Assembly: GCA_030849805.1 (NCBI GenBank)
Contig: JASANZ010001924.1
Span: forward strand, 1-24,855
Reading direction: 5' to 3'
DNA length: 24,855 nt
Origin: Sergeia podlipaevii
Taxonomy: Eukaryota > Euglenozoa > Kinetoplastea > Trypanosomatida > Trypanosomatidae
A program made the translations under genes and the position numbers. Shown in pieces: positions 18,007 through 24,855 of this stretch. The notes beneath the pieces are model-generated. The model was not told where the DNA came from, did not search any database, and worked only from the letters and a program-made list of their open reading frames with translations. Every line of letters starts with the position of its first letter. Position 1 is the stretch's first letter.

Positions 18007-18854
18007 TTAATGCAACTGCTCCTACACTTGAAAGATAACAAAAGCTGTTGTTTCTGCTCTTTAAAAAAAAAAAAAGACCTCTTCCTGAGTCAATGCACAC
18101 GTAAAAATGTGTATCGGTACCAAATATAGTTTATGTATATAAATGGCGCAAATCAGGTCCAAGTGATAAAACCTAAAAATATTCACCTCTCGCTCTCTTT
18201 CTCTTTGAGTACGAGTACTCAACTGCTGAAAGGGGATTTTAAAAAAAAAAAGAGAGTGAGATACAGCGTGTTATAAGAGGAAAAAAGTGTGACGCAGAAA
18301 AAAATAGATTTGCATCCATACCCAACCGAGAAAAGCATCGTCGCTCATTCCCTCATCTGCTTTGTTTCCGTTTGTGTGCTAATGAGGAAAGATATTTGAA
18401 TTTATGTATGTCTCTATGATTAAATAAAAGCATGAAGTGCATGCTATCAACGAGTTGCCCATTGCAACAGCCTTACACATCCAATAGCATTAAGTCACAA
18501 ACTCAACTCTTTATGTCGCTGTGTAACACCTGTCATGCAAGCAGACAAATATCTATTTGTATGTGAATGTAGCGACTATATATATCTTTCTCTCACTTTG
18601 TCCTTGTGTCTACTTGCTTACATATACAAAGATTCTATAATATCTCTCTTCTTTCTATCCAAGGATGCAGAAGCTCATCCTACCATTATGTCTCTGGAAA
18701 CATTCAATATCAAGTACCACCTTTATTTTTGAGAGAGAGGAAAAGAAAAAGCGAAACAATGTTGGTTCCTTTTCTCGCCTGAAAAAAGGGAAGAAACCGC
18801 TCAACAAAAGGAGGCTGCATGTGGGCACGCGCATGCATCCGTCATCCAATTCTG
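18007..18854. other. Long intergenic region, leftward unit
   Basis: This 848-base AT-rich gap lies between the CAF-1-like gene and the first oxidoreductase gene, about twice most neighbouring gaps. It contains A-runs at about 18062-18075 and 18241-18250 and a T/C-rich plus-strand stretch at about 18580-18660. Small frames at 18535-18732 and 18655-18849 have no protein-like features and probably lie in the 3' UTR. I see no RNA gene, repeat or gene remnant that can be supported. Confidence 0.55.
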
Positions 18855-21371
18855 CTAAGCTGAAGTGGCACTCACCATTCCCTCATCTCCGGTCTCCTCG
18901 CGAGGACGCTTCAACGAGCACATCTCTTCTCTCACCTTATTTTCAGTGCTCTGCACTGCGCAAGGCGACCCACCCTCCACTGGGTTCCCAGCTTCCTGTG
19001 TCTGCTTGTTCGGAGATGGGCTCTGCTCCTCCTTCTCGTCGTCCTCTTCCTCGTCATCATCGTGATCACCCTCGTCACCGTCGCCATCTCCGTCTCCTCC
19101 CTCTGCTCTATCGGGGGTGGACGGGTCGCCCTCGCCACCGGCCTTTGCACGAGCCGCAGTACGGCGGGTGTACCTTGCAAAAAGACGCTCATCGGTTGGC
19201 TGCCAGGGCTCTGGTCGCCGCACAAGAACGTTGTGCTTGCGCTCGTAGAACCGTCTTAGAGTTCGCTCCAGTTCTGCCTTCACAACGCCAGTACACAAGT
19301 GTCGCAGCCTAAGGGCATCAAATATTCGCTTCGATGAGTCCCGGCTGTTTTCTGCCACGTGCTTGTGCATCTCATCAATCTCCTCCTCTGTCATCTCACG
19401 CCGGTTCTTCAAGGCGGCGGCCATCTTCTGCTGTTGAAGCTCCGCCAGATGAGCGGAATCGTGGTTGGCACGGCGACCGCTCGCAGCTGGGGAGGCGTAG
19501 CCAGCCATCGTGTCCAGCTCCGCCGCTAGCATAGAGGCAAAGTAGTCGCCATCAAGGGCCGCCACGCGGTCAAACCGATCATACCGACGCAAAGGATGGT
19601 CTTTCGTAGGAATTGCACCAACAAAAGGTCCGCTGAAAGACGGAAGCAGCTTGTCCTTGCCACGCAGCCGGTTCAACCGACGCTGGCGCGACTCCATTAT
19701 CTTGCGCTGCAGCTCGCAGTCTGAATCACTGCCGTCATCTTCATCGTTGATGAAGTCACGCTCGCTGCTATCAAGGGAGCCGTTGTCATCATCCTCTTCG
19801 GAGTCACCCGAACTGGACATGGCAATGTCTTCATCTCCTTCCACAACGTCCCAGTCATCGCCAGAGTCGTAGTCGTAGTCGATGGTAGACAAGCGGGGCA
19901 TCTCCTTTCCAGGAGCGAAGCGCGCCATCTGCATGAGCTCTGCCTCGTTGAGGTAGCCCTCCTGAAGGTGATTGTGCGTGCCAAAATACGGGGGCCGAGA
20001 CTGGCACGGATCATAACCAATTGCAAAGAAACCAACAAACACCACCTCGTCCTCAAAGTGTAGAGTGGAAATGTAGGAAGGGGGCCGTACTGTGGTGTGA
20101 AAGGCACAAGGGCATTCGGAGAGCAGCTCACGGTATTCCTTAGCTGGGCATACGCCACCTGTGCCATGAAGAGCTTCAATCGGCTTCACGAGCAAACGTT
20201 GCTCCTCTTCCTCTTCTTGTTTTGTCACGTCAGTGACTTTCGTCCTGGCCTTTTGACTGCCGGATTGCACACACGCATTAGATGCTTCGATCATCTCCGC
20301 AAAACTCCCGAAACGCTGGGGATGCTGCAACCCGCCAGCAGCTGTCACTACACTATTCTCGTCCATACGACACAAGGACGGATGCAACAGGGAGGATTCC
20401 TCGTCGCCAGATGGGGCAGCAGCAGCGGCTCTCGCGCTTGTGTTGTGCACACTGCCTGCGTCTAGTATCCGTACTGAAGCATCATCGTCGCCTCTATCCG
20501 CCCATGGCAGCACCACTGCGGTGCCGTTTGCCGTGTCGTGGGACTCATCTTTACTCCAAAACCGCAGCGCAGCGGGAACAACACGCTTGTCTTGTACGAA
20601 CGCTGTGAATAGTTTATTTTTATCATCATCAGCGTTTTTGACAACATTAGTAGAGAATCCAAAGGATGCCAAGCCCTTGAAAGCAAGCGATGCCTTGCGC
20701 GCTGCCTCTGTTTCCACTCTCGCTGCTTCCGCCGCCAGCCGAGCTGCTTCCTTGTCAAGACGTTGACGCCCGCGCTCTGACTCCTTCTGTGCTTTGGCGG
20801 TTTCGCGCTCAATGTCTTTGCACTCCTTTTGTTGGTCCCGCTCCAGCTCCTTTATTTCCTTCTGCTCCTCACGGTCAATCCGCAGACGCTCCTTCTCCTC
20901 TTCCTTGATTATCTTCTGCATATCTGTCTCATGTTGCTTTCGCTCCTTCTCCTCTTCCTTCGCAGCCTTTAGGAGCTCTGCCTCCTTTTGACGCCGCTCC
21001 TTCTCTGCCTCTCTGGCAAGCCGCTGTGCCTCTCGCTCCGCCTTGGACGCCGCACCGGCACTTGTTGGGGGCTCTGACTGCTGACTAGCAGAGGGCAAGG
21101 CAAGCATACTCAAAGGGACATCGTCATCATTATTAGTACTAACTGCAACATTGGCGTCAACCTGCACGGTACCAATATTACTAGCATTTGCTTTCTGTAC
21201 TGGCGCATCGGTGGACTGTGGCGCGGCAGTGGCCAAAACTGACTGGGAGGTTGGAGTAGACTCTATGGTAATATTTGTATTACTTTGATTTTGCAGCAAT
21301 CGCAAGTATTCCAAGGCCTTATGCCTTTCTTCAGCGCCAAGACTCTGAAGAATGCTGGAGAGGTTGTCCAT
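18855..21371 (-). CDS. CAF1A: Chromatin assembly factor 1 large subunit (p150/CAF1A-like)
   Basis: The product has 838 residues and is predicted nuclear. CAF-1 deposits newly made histone H3-H4 onto replicating DNA. Seen in order: an N-terminal helix (1-28); a Ser/Thr/Ala linker; a charged Lys/Glu/Arg helix (about 109-227) like the KER region; a segment LFTAFVQDKRVVPA (about 254-267), reminiscent of the stretch after KER in p150; SRPPYFGT (458-465) and YDYDSGDDWDVVEGDEDI (499-516), followed by an acidic tract, together the CAF1A signature (RPPY.GT, then YD.DS..EW...GE); and a helical basic region (about 650-715) where the winged-helix DNA-binding domain is expected. The C-terminus is acidic. 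An in-frame ATG at 21410 adds 13 residues, but the first AG after the pyrimidine tract lies inside its second codon, so that ATG would be spliced away. The signature is convincing though divergent. Confidence 0.85.
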   Translation of the reverse strand: MDNLSSILQSLGAEERHKALEYLRLLQNQSNTNITIESTPTSQSVLATAAPQSTDAPVQKANASNIGTVQVDANVAVSTNNDDDVPLSMLALPSASQQSEPPTSAGAASKAEREAQRLAREAEKERRQKEAELLKAAKEEEKERKQHETDMQKIIKEEEKERLRIDREEQKEIKELERDQQKECKDIERETAKAQKESERGRQRLDKEAARLAAEAARVETEAARKASLAFKGLASFGFSTNVVKNADDDKNKLFTAFVQDKRVVPAALRFWSKDESHDTANGTAVVLPWADRGDDDASVRILDAGSVHNTSARAAAAAPSGDEESSLLHPSLCRMDENSVVTAAGGLQHPQRFGSFAEMIEASNACVQSGSQKARTKVTDVTKQEEEEEQRLLVKPIEALHGTGGVCPAKEYRELLSECPCAFHTTVRPPSYISTLHFEDEVVFVGFFAIGYDPCQSRPPYFGTHNHLQEGYLNEAELMQMARFAPGKEMPRLSTIDYDYDSGDDWDVVEGDEDIAMSSSGDSEEDDDNGSLDSSERDFINDEDDGSDSDCELQRKIMESRQRRLNRLRGKDKLLPSFSGPFVGAIPTKDHPLRRYDRFDRVAALDGDYFASMLAAELDTMAGYASPAASGRRANHDSAHLAELQQQKMAAALKNRREMTEEEIDEMHKHVAENSRDSSKRIFDALRLRHLCTGVVKAELERTLRRFYERKHNVLVRRPEPWQPTDERLFARYTRRTAARAKAGGEGDPSTPDRAEGGDGDGDGDEGDHDDDEEEDDEKEEQSPSPNKQTQEAGNPVEGGSPCAVQSTENKVREEMCSLKRPREETGDEGMVSATSA

Positions 21372-21404
21372 GGTTTTGTATATCCCAAAATCTTTTCTAA
21401 AGAT

Positions 21405-21450
21405 CTTCATTTAGTAAAAAAAAGTGAATTAAAAGACAAAAAAAGTTTTT
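21405..21450 (-). promoter_or_regulatory. Candidate spliced-leader acceptor of the CAF1A-like gene
   Basis: On the minus strand two T-rich blocks (about 21450-21413) are followed by ACTAAATGAAG. The AG pairs with 21405-21406 and overlaps the upstream ATG-AAG, leaving a leader of about 33 bases before the ATG at 21371. Confidence 0.55.
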
Positions 21451-21608
21451 GTGAGAAGGATGATAATGCACAAAACCTGTAAAGCTGTTCAGCAGTTGCA
21501 AGAGATACAGTGCAAGAAGGTATGTGAGCACAAGTGATGAAAATAGTTCAATGAAAATGTCACAAAATAAAGGTTATGTATTCTTTACAATGTATTGAGG
21601 GCAGGGTA

Positions 21609-22409
21609 TTATACATCCAGCATTGTAAGAAGAAACACATCCTCAAATATGTTATTGTCTTCCATCCCTTTGAACGCAAAAATAAAATCCTTCAGCTCGC
21701 TTTCTGAAAAGCAAGTCTCAGTAATCTGGTTTGCTTTCTCCTCAAAAAGCGTCTTGAGATCATCGACGGAGATGTAGCGCACATCTGCCTCCGTGTCTGA
21801 ATGCATATAATGACTTCCACACGCTTCCCAAAGAGCCTCAAAGCACGCTTGAACGCGTGCCTCTTCCCGTCCGTAGACCACTGAAGATACACGATTCAGG
21901 AAGTTTGGGTGTGGCTTCTTCAAATATTGAGGGTTGTAGGCCAGCACACGTGTGCGAAGCAACTCTAGCAGCAAGCTTTCAAGCTTTGCCTTGTCCACCA
22001 GCAGAAACTTACCTTCTGAGCTCCCATCAACAGCAGTCTGCTCTGCCGGAGTGTGGTTGAGAGGCACATCACTTATGTTTCCCTCCAAGATCATCGCACC
22101 AATTTGATTGAGTTGATCAGTTGTCGGCGAGAGATCCACCGCGCGAATGATATTCGGCACGTCAGATACTGACAAAGGCACATTGTGATGCAGTGAATCC
22201 AGCAGGTTCCTGATAGGGTTTTGAGTAGAGGCTGTTGTAAAGGCCTTAATAGCTTGCCGGACCACTTCACGGCGATCAGCATCAGTGGCTTCGCGTCGAG
22301 TCTTTGGCAAGTAGTACCCGGCTTCAAGATACTCACGGTACGCAGCGTCTGGGTCTGGCACAATTTTGACCTTCTTTGCCTTCCTCTTACCCTTCTTCTT
22401 GGGAGGCAT
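21609..22409 (-). CDS. Hypothetical conserved-looking protein with basic N-terminus
   Basis: I do not recognise this 266-residue protein. It begins MPPKKKGKRKAKKVK, a Lys-rich head common among trypanosomatid axonemal and nucleic-acid-binding proteins. The rest is mostly predicted helix without transmembrane spans: DRREVVRQAIKAFTTA (about 45-60), a block at 120-155, and a C-terminal pair of helices (about 190-260, including SESELKDFIFAFKG) resembling a degenerate EF-hand lobe, although no canonical calcium loop is seen. A flagellar calmodulin-like role is only a guess. The frame extends upstream to an ATG at 22472, but those 21 extra residues (FLFFSFF core) are the translated pyrimidine tract, so the start at 22409 is preferred. 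Codons are more A/T-ending than in GPDH. Confidence 0.75.
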   Translation of the reverse strand: MPPKKKGKRKAKKVKIVPDPDAAYREYLEAGYYLPKTRREATDADRREVVRQAIKAFTTASTQNPIRNLLDSLHHNVPLSVSDVPNIIRAVDLSPTTDQLNQIGAMILEGNISDVPLNHTPAEQTAVDGSSEGKFLLVDKAKLESLLLELLRTRVLAYNPQYLKKPHPNFLNRVSSVVYGREEARVQACFEALWEACGSHYMHSDTEADVRYISVDDLKTLFEEKANQITETCFSESELKDFIFAFKGMEDNNIFEDVFLLTMLDV

Positions 22410-22823
22410 CTTGTAAGCTTTTGAAAGCATACACACAAAAAAAGAGAAAAAGAGGAAAATCATAGTATGCAAAGGCCTCTTTCATAGAAGCACCAAGCAA
22501 AAGTTAAGTCGTTGAAGCTTTGGAACATGAGCACAACGATATTTCCACAAACTGTTGCTTTTGCAATCAACTTCATCCAAAGCACAGTATCATAACTTTT
22601 CTGTTTGTGGATACATCGTTTGTTCACACATCATATCGTACCGTTATTAATGATATTACTTATACTGCATCAGTGCAAATGCCATCTATATACATATATG
22701 CATATGTGATAAAGGAAAAAAAAATCACTAATCAGTCGTGAAGAAAACAAAGCGTCTTCGTGCAGCACCGATCAAACTGATGTCATACGTAGAACCAATA
22801 TTAAACCCTACAATGTAACGCAG
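22410..22823. other. Intergenic region, leftward unit
   Basis: This 414-base AT-rich gap lies between the ABC1-type kinase gene and the 266-residue gene. It includes the pyrimidine tract of the latter (minus strand, 22460-22420) and alternating AT bases near 22683-22710. The plus-strand frame at 22520-22741 has no coding character. Confidence 0.55.
22418..22460 (-). promoter_or_regulatory. Candidate spliced-leader acceptor of the 21609-22409 gene
   Basis: A T/C-rich tract on the minus strand (about 22460-22420) ends in CAAAAG, the AG pairing with 22418-22419, eight bases before the preferred ATG. A second AG lies directly before the ATG. Confidence 0.55.
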
Positions 22824-24617
22824 TTATGCAGGCTGTTCATCTGAAGGAGCAAGGAAACGGTGAATCAGCACACTTCCCTTCTTGGCGAGCATTTCGACGT
22901 ACGTCGTTGCTTTCTCTGGTCGTACAAAGTCTACAGAGTTTTGCAGAAGAGCGGTCGCTCCATAAGTGCTTCGCAGTTTATTTGCGAGGAAAAACAGCTC
23001 ACTATCTTGAAGGTACGCAATGAGATATGGTGCTGATTCGGCAAACAAATTGAAATTGGGAACCAACTTTCGGCCCATACCCTCTCCGACTATAACCGTT
23101 AGTACCAGAGAAGCAAAGTTCCCATCAAGGGGAGCGTTGTTCTCACGAACAGTATTCATGACCTTTCCAAGAACTGACCCAATGTCAACACTGCTGAGCT
23201 TGAAGCCTTCTGTCCCAGGAGCAACAATGTCGAAAACTTCCTTCATCTCTGCACGGAACTTCTCTCTGTTAATTGGCTTCTTGTCCTTCTTCTTTTGCTC
23301 TTCCGGTGCACGATCAAGCATCAAATCCGCGCCGAGGTCCCCGTCACCAGTCGCTACGGCGGCAAAAAGCGAAATGAAATTGTTGCGCTCTTCCTTGGAC
23401 AGGGTCGTCACCAAGCCAGCATCCAGTACCACTAGCTCGTGCTCAAGCACTTGCTTGCCATTGGGGTAGTACACCTTCTCCTTGCCAATGTTGTTGTTCC
23501 GAAGAAGAAGATTGCCAGGATGAAGATCTGAGTGCGCAAAGTTGTCTTCAAAAAGCATTTTAAGAAACATGTGACAGCCGAGCTCTGCAGCGTCTTGGTT
23601 TTCATTAGAGCAGTCAACATTCTGAAGCGCCTTACCCTCCTCAAATGATTCGAATAGAACAGACTCAGTGCATAGTGATGGAAGAGGTTGAGGAAATATC
23701 ACACCATTTACCTTGCGAAAGTTGTACGCAAACTGAAGAATGTTGTCACATTCGACAAGCAAATTAAGCTGAGAGCGTAGCAAAGAAGAAAACTCATTCA
23801 CGCTGGCTTCTAAATTAAAATACTTCATTCCAGGAATGAACATGTTGCCAAGTGTAACAAAGAGCTTCATCGCTGCCAAGTCCCCAGCAACCTGTTCATG
23901 AATATGGGGGTGAGTAATTTTAAGAGCCAGCTCGGTACCAGCTGGCACGCCATCTATACTAACTCGCAGTTTTGCTCGGTGAATTTGAGCAATGCTACCG
24001 CTGTTCATTGGCTCTTTTTCAATCTCGGAAAGGTAGCGCAGGGCGTTGTTGCCAGCAGCCTCTCCTCCGATGTACTTTTGCCGGAGAACTTTTTCCGTGT
24101 GTGACCACTTGTGTGGTGCAGTGTGATCAAACAGTTGCTCAAAAACGGAGCACATCTCAGGTGGGAAGAAATCTGGTCGCGATGCCATCCACTGTCCAAG
24201 CTTAATGTAGCTTGGTCCCATGCGTGTAAGAAACTCAACCACCTTGTCGTAAAAAACTAACTCAGGACACAACTTCAACTTGAAAGTTAGCAAGGCATAC
24301 CAAAGCAGTGGGATAGCACCAACAAAAAGAAGAGCAATACGATAACCAACATACACAACAAACACCACAACGGGCATTGTTTGCTTCTCTGGTAGTAGCC
24401 CTTCCCCATCCGTAGTTCCCGCAACATATAGTTTCGTCCGCCTAACTGGTGCTTTCTCTCGATCTATTTTCAGCTCGCGTTGAAAGGCAGGAAGCCACAC
24501 TTGCCGATAGTACACATAACTACCAGCGCCAAACATCGCCGTTGCGCCTACACCCACGCCAACCAACTGCTTTATACTGGTGGAAAGCAGCTTCTTCCGA
24601 ACGGGTGCAGTTGACAT
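22824..24617 (-). CDS. ABC1/UbiB (ADCK-like) atypical protein kinase, membrane-anchored
   Basis: This 597-residue member of the ABC1/ADCK/UbiB family belongs to the atypical kinases tied to coenzyme Q biosynthesis and mitochondrial lipid handling. Seen: a basic N-terminus (PVRKKLL), a Gly/Ala-rich hydrophobic segment (about 18-37) and a long hydrophobic stretch (about 81-112), then the family KxGQ motif as KLGQ (139-142) followed by ASRPDFFP, GSIAQIHRA (207-215), the VAVK-type Lys in LALKITHP (Lys233), the catalytic loop HSDLHPGN (362-369) and the metal-binding motif as LDAG (Asp399), where many members have DFG. Length is normal. Mitochondrial inner-membrane location is likely. A frame extension to an ATG at 24725 is rejected because a pyrimidine tract and AG lie between it and the ATG at 24617. 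The ADCK2-like subgroup seems closest from the IKLGQW signature, but I could not test this. Confidence 0.9.
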   Translation of the reverse strand: MSTAPVRKKLLSTSIKQLVGVGVGATAMFGAGSYVYYRQVWLPAFQRELKIDREKAPVRRTKLYVAGTTDGEGLLPEKQTMPVVVFVVYVGYRIALLFVGAIPLLWYALLTFKLKLCPELVFYDKVVEFLTRMGPSYIKLGQWMASRPDFFPPEMCSVFEQLFDHTAPHKWSHTEKVLRQKYIGGEAAGNNALRYLSEIEKEPMNSGSIAQIHRAKLRVSIDGVPAGTELALKITHPHIHEQVAGDLAAMKLFVTLGNMFIPGMKYFNLEASVNEFSSLLRSQLNLLVECDNILQFAYNFRKVNGVIFPQPLPSLCTESVLFESFEEGKALQNVDCSNENQDAAELGCHMFLKMLFEDNFAHSDLHPGNLLLRNNNIGKEKVYYPNGKQVLEHELVVLDAGLVTTLSKEERNNFISLFAAVATGDGDLGADLMLDRAPEEQKKKDKKPINREKFRAEMKEVFDIVAPGTEGFKLSSVDIGSVLGKVMNTVRENNAPLDGNFASLVLTVIVGEGMGRKLVPNFNLFAESAPYLIAYLQDSELFFLANKLRSTYGATALLQNSVDFVRPEKATTYVEMLAKKGSVLIHRFLAPSDEQPA

Positions 24618-24855
24618 CCTTAAAATACTACTAAGTGTACAATGACTATAAACAAACAACAAAAAGGGAAAACAACGAGCAATAGCACCAAAGTAGAAAA
24701 CACAATAAACGCATTCGAGCACCAAAACTCAGCAACACACATCTCATGCAAACCTCCAGTAAATGATCAACAATTTAACAACCATACAAAAAAAATCATT
24801 AAATACAAAAACACATATAAGAAACACAAAAAAAACACCAACGTCAATAAACCAA
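24618..24855. other. 5' leader and upstream gap of the ABC1-type kinase gene
   Basis: The last 238 bases are A-rich on the plus strand, that is, pyrimidine-rich in the sense of leftward transcripts. No further start or stop of a credible gene is visible, so the next gene upstream lies beyond the window. Confidence 0.5.
24646..24676 (-). promoter_or_regulatory. Candidate spliced-leader acceptor of the ABC1-type kinase gene
   Basis: On the minus strand a run of T, C and G (about 24676-24648) ends in TATAG, the AG pairing with 24646-24647. It leaves a leader of about 28 bases to the ATG at 24617 and excludes the ATG at 24725. Confidence 0.55.

Noticed and set aside
18535..18849. Small frames between the CAF1A-like and oxidoreductase genes
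   Set aside because: They are short, AT-driven and opposite in strand to each other, without a convincing start context or protein features.
22410..22472. N-terminal hydrophobic segment of the 266-residue protein
   Set aside because: The codons are the pyrimidine tract of the splice acceptor; the segment would not be in the mature mRNA.
22520..22741. 73-codon plus-strand frame in the gap before the kinase gene
   Set aside because: It is antisense to the unit and its composition is that of intergenic DNA.
15162..24617. A functional quinone gene cluster (UbiB kinase plus quinone reductases)
   Set aside because: Co-location in a trypanosomatid polycistronic unit is not evidence of shared pathway, and the reductases' substrates are unknown.

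Overview
The window reads as a piece of nuclear chromosome from a trypanosomatid (Kinetoplastea). Genes are intronless and lie in long same-strand runs. Gaps are AT-rich and full of homopolymers, with pyrimidine-rich tracts ending in AG just before start codons, as expected for spliced-leader trans-splicing. The first gene is a glycerol-3-phosphate dehydrogenase ending in a glycosome-type signal, and several other products have kinetoplastid character. The intermediate GC content and heavy Gln/Ser/Ala repeats suggest a genus other than Leishmania, but I cannot name the species.

Layout. One gene runs rightward (1-907, GPDH, truncated at its 5' end by the window edge). A gap of about 1.7 kb (908-2605) follows, and everything else runs leftward. 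The gap is therefore a convergent strand-switch region, a place where two polycistronic units terminate. It holds microsatellites and a G-rich island with quadruplex potential (2286-2357).

The leftward unit, in transcription order from the right edge, is: an ABC1/UbiB-type atypical kinase (22824-24617); a small basic-headed protein of unknown function (21609-22409); a CAF-1 large-subunit (p150/CAF1A) homologue (18855-21371); two tandem related quinone-oxidoreductase-like MDR proteins, the first with an N-myristoylation motif (16681-18006 and 15162-16295); a mitochondrial protein whose core resembles ribosomal protein L4 (13484-14722); a type I membrane protein with a Cys-containing ectodomain and a long Gln/Arg tail (9996-13085); a large coiled-coil protein with NLS-like clusters and a Gln/Ala/Glu-rich C-terminus (5711-8989); and a Ser/Ala-rich protein with a mitochondrial-type presequence (2606-5152).

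Neighbours in a trypanosomatid unit are co-transcribed but usually not functionally related, so I do not infer a pathway from adjacency. The exception is the oxidoreductase pair, which looks like a tandem duplication. For five genes an in-frame upstream ATG gives a longer frame. In four of them the extension lies in or upstream of the presumed polypyrimidine tract or splice acceptor, so the shorter start is preferred; the L4-like gene is ambiguous. I saw no tRNA, rRNA, CRISPR array or transposon.
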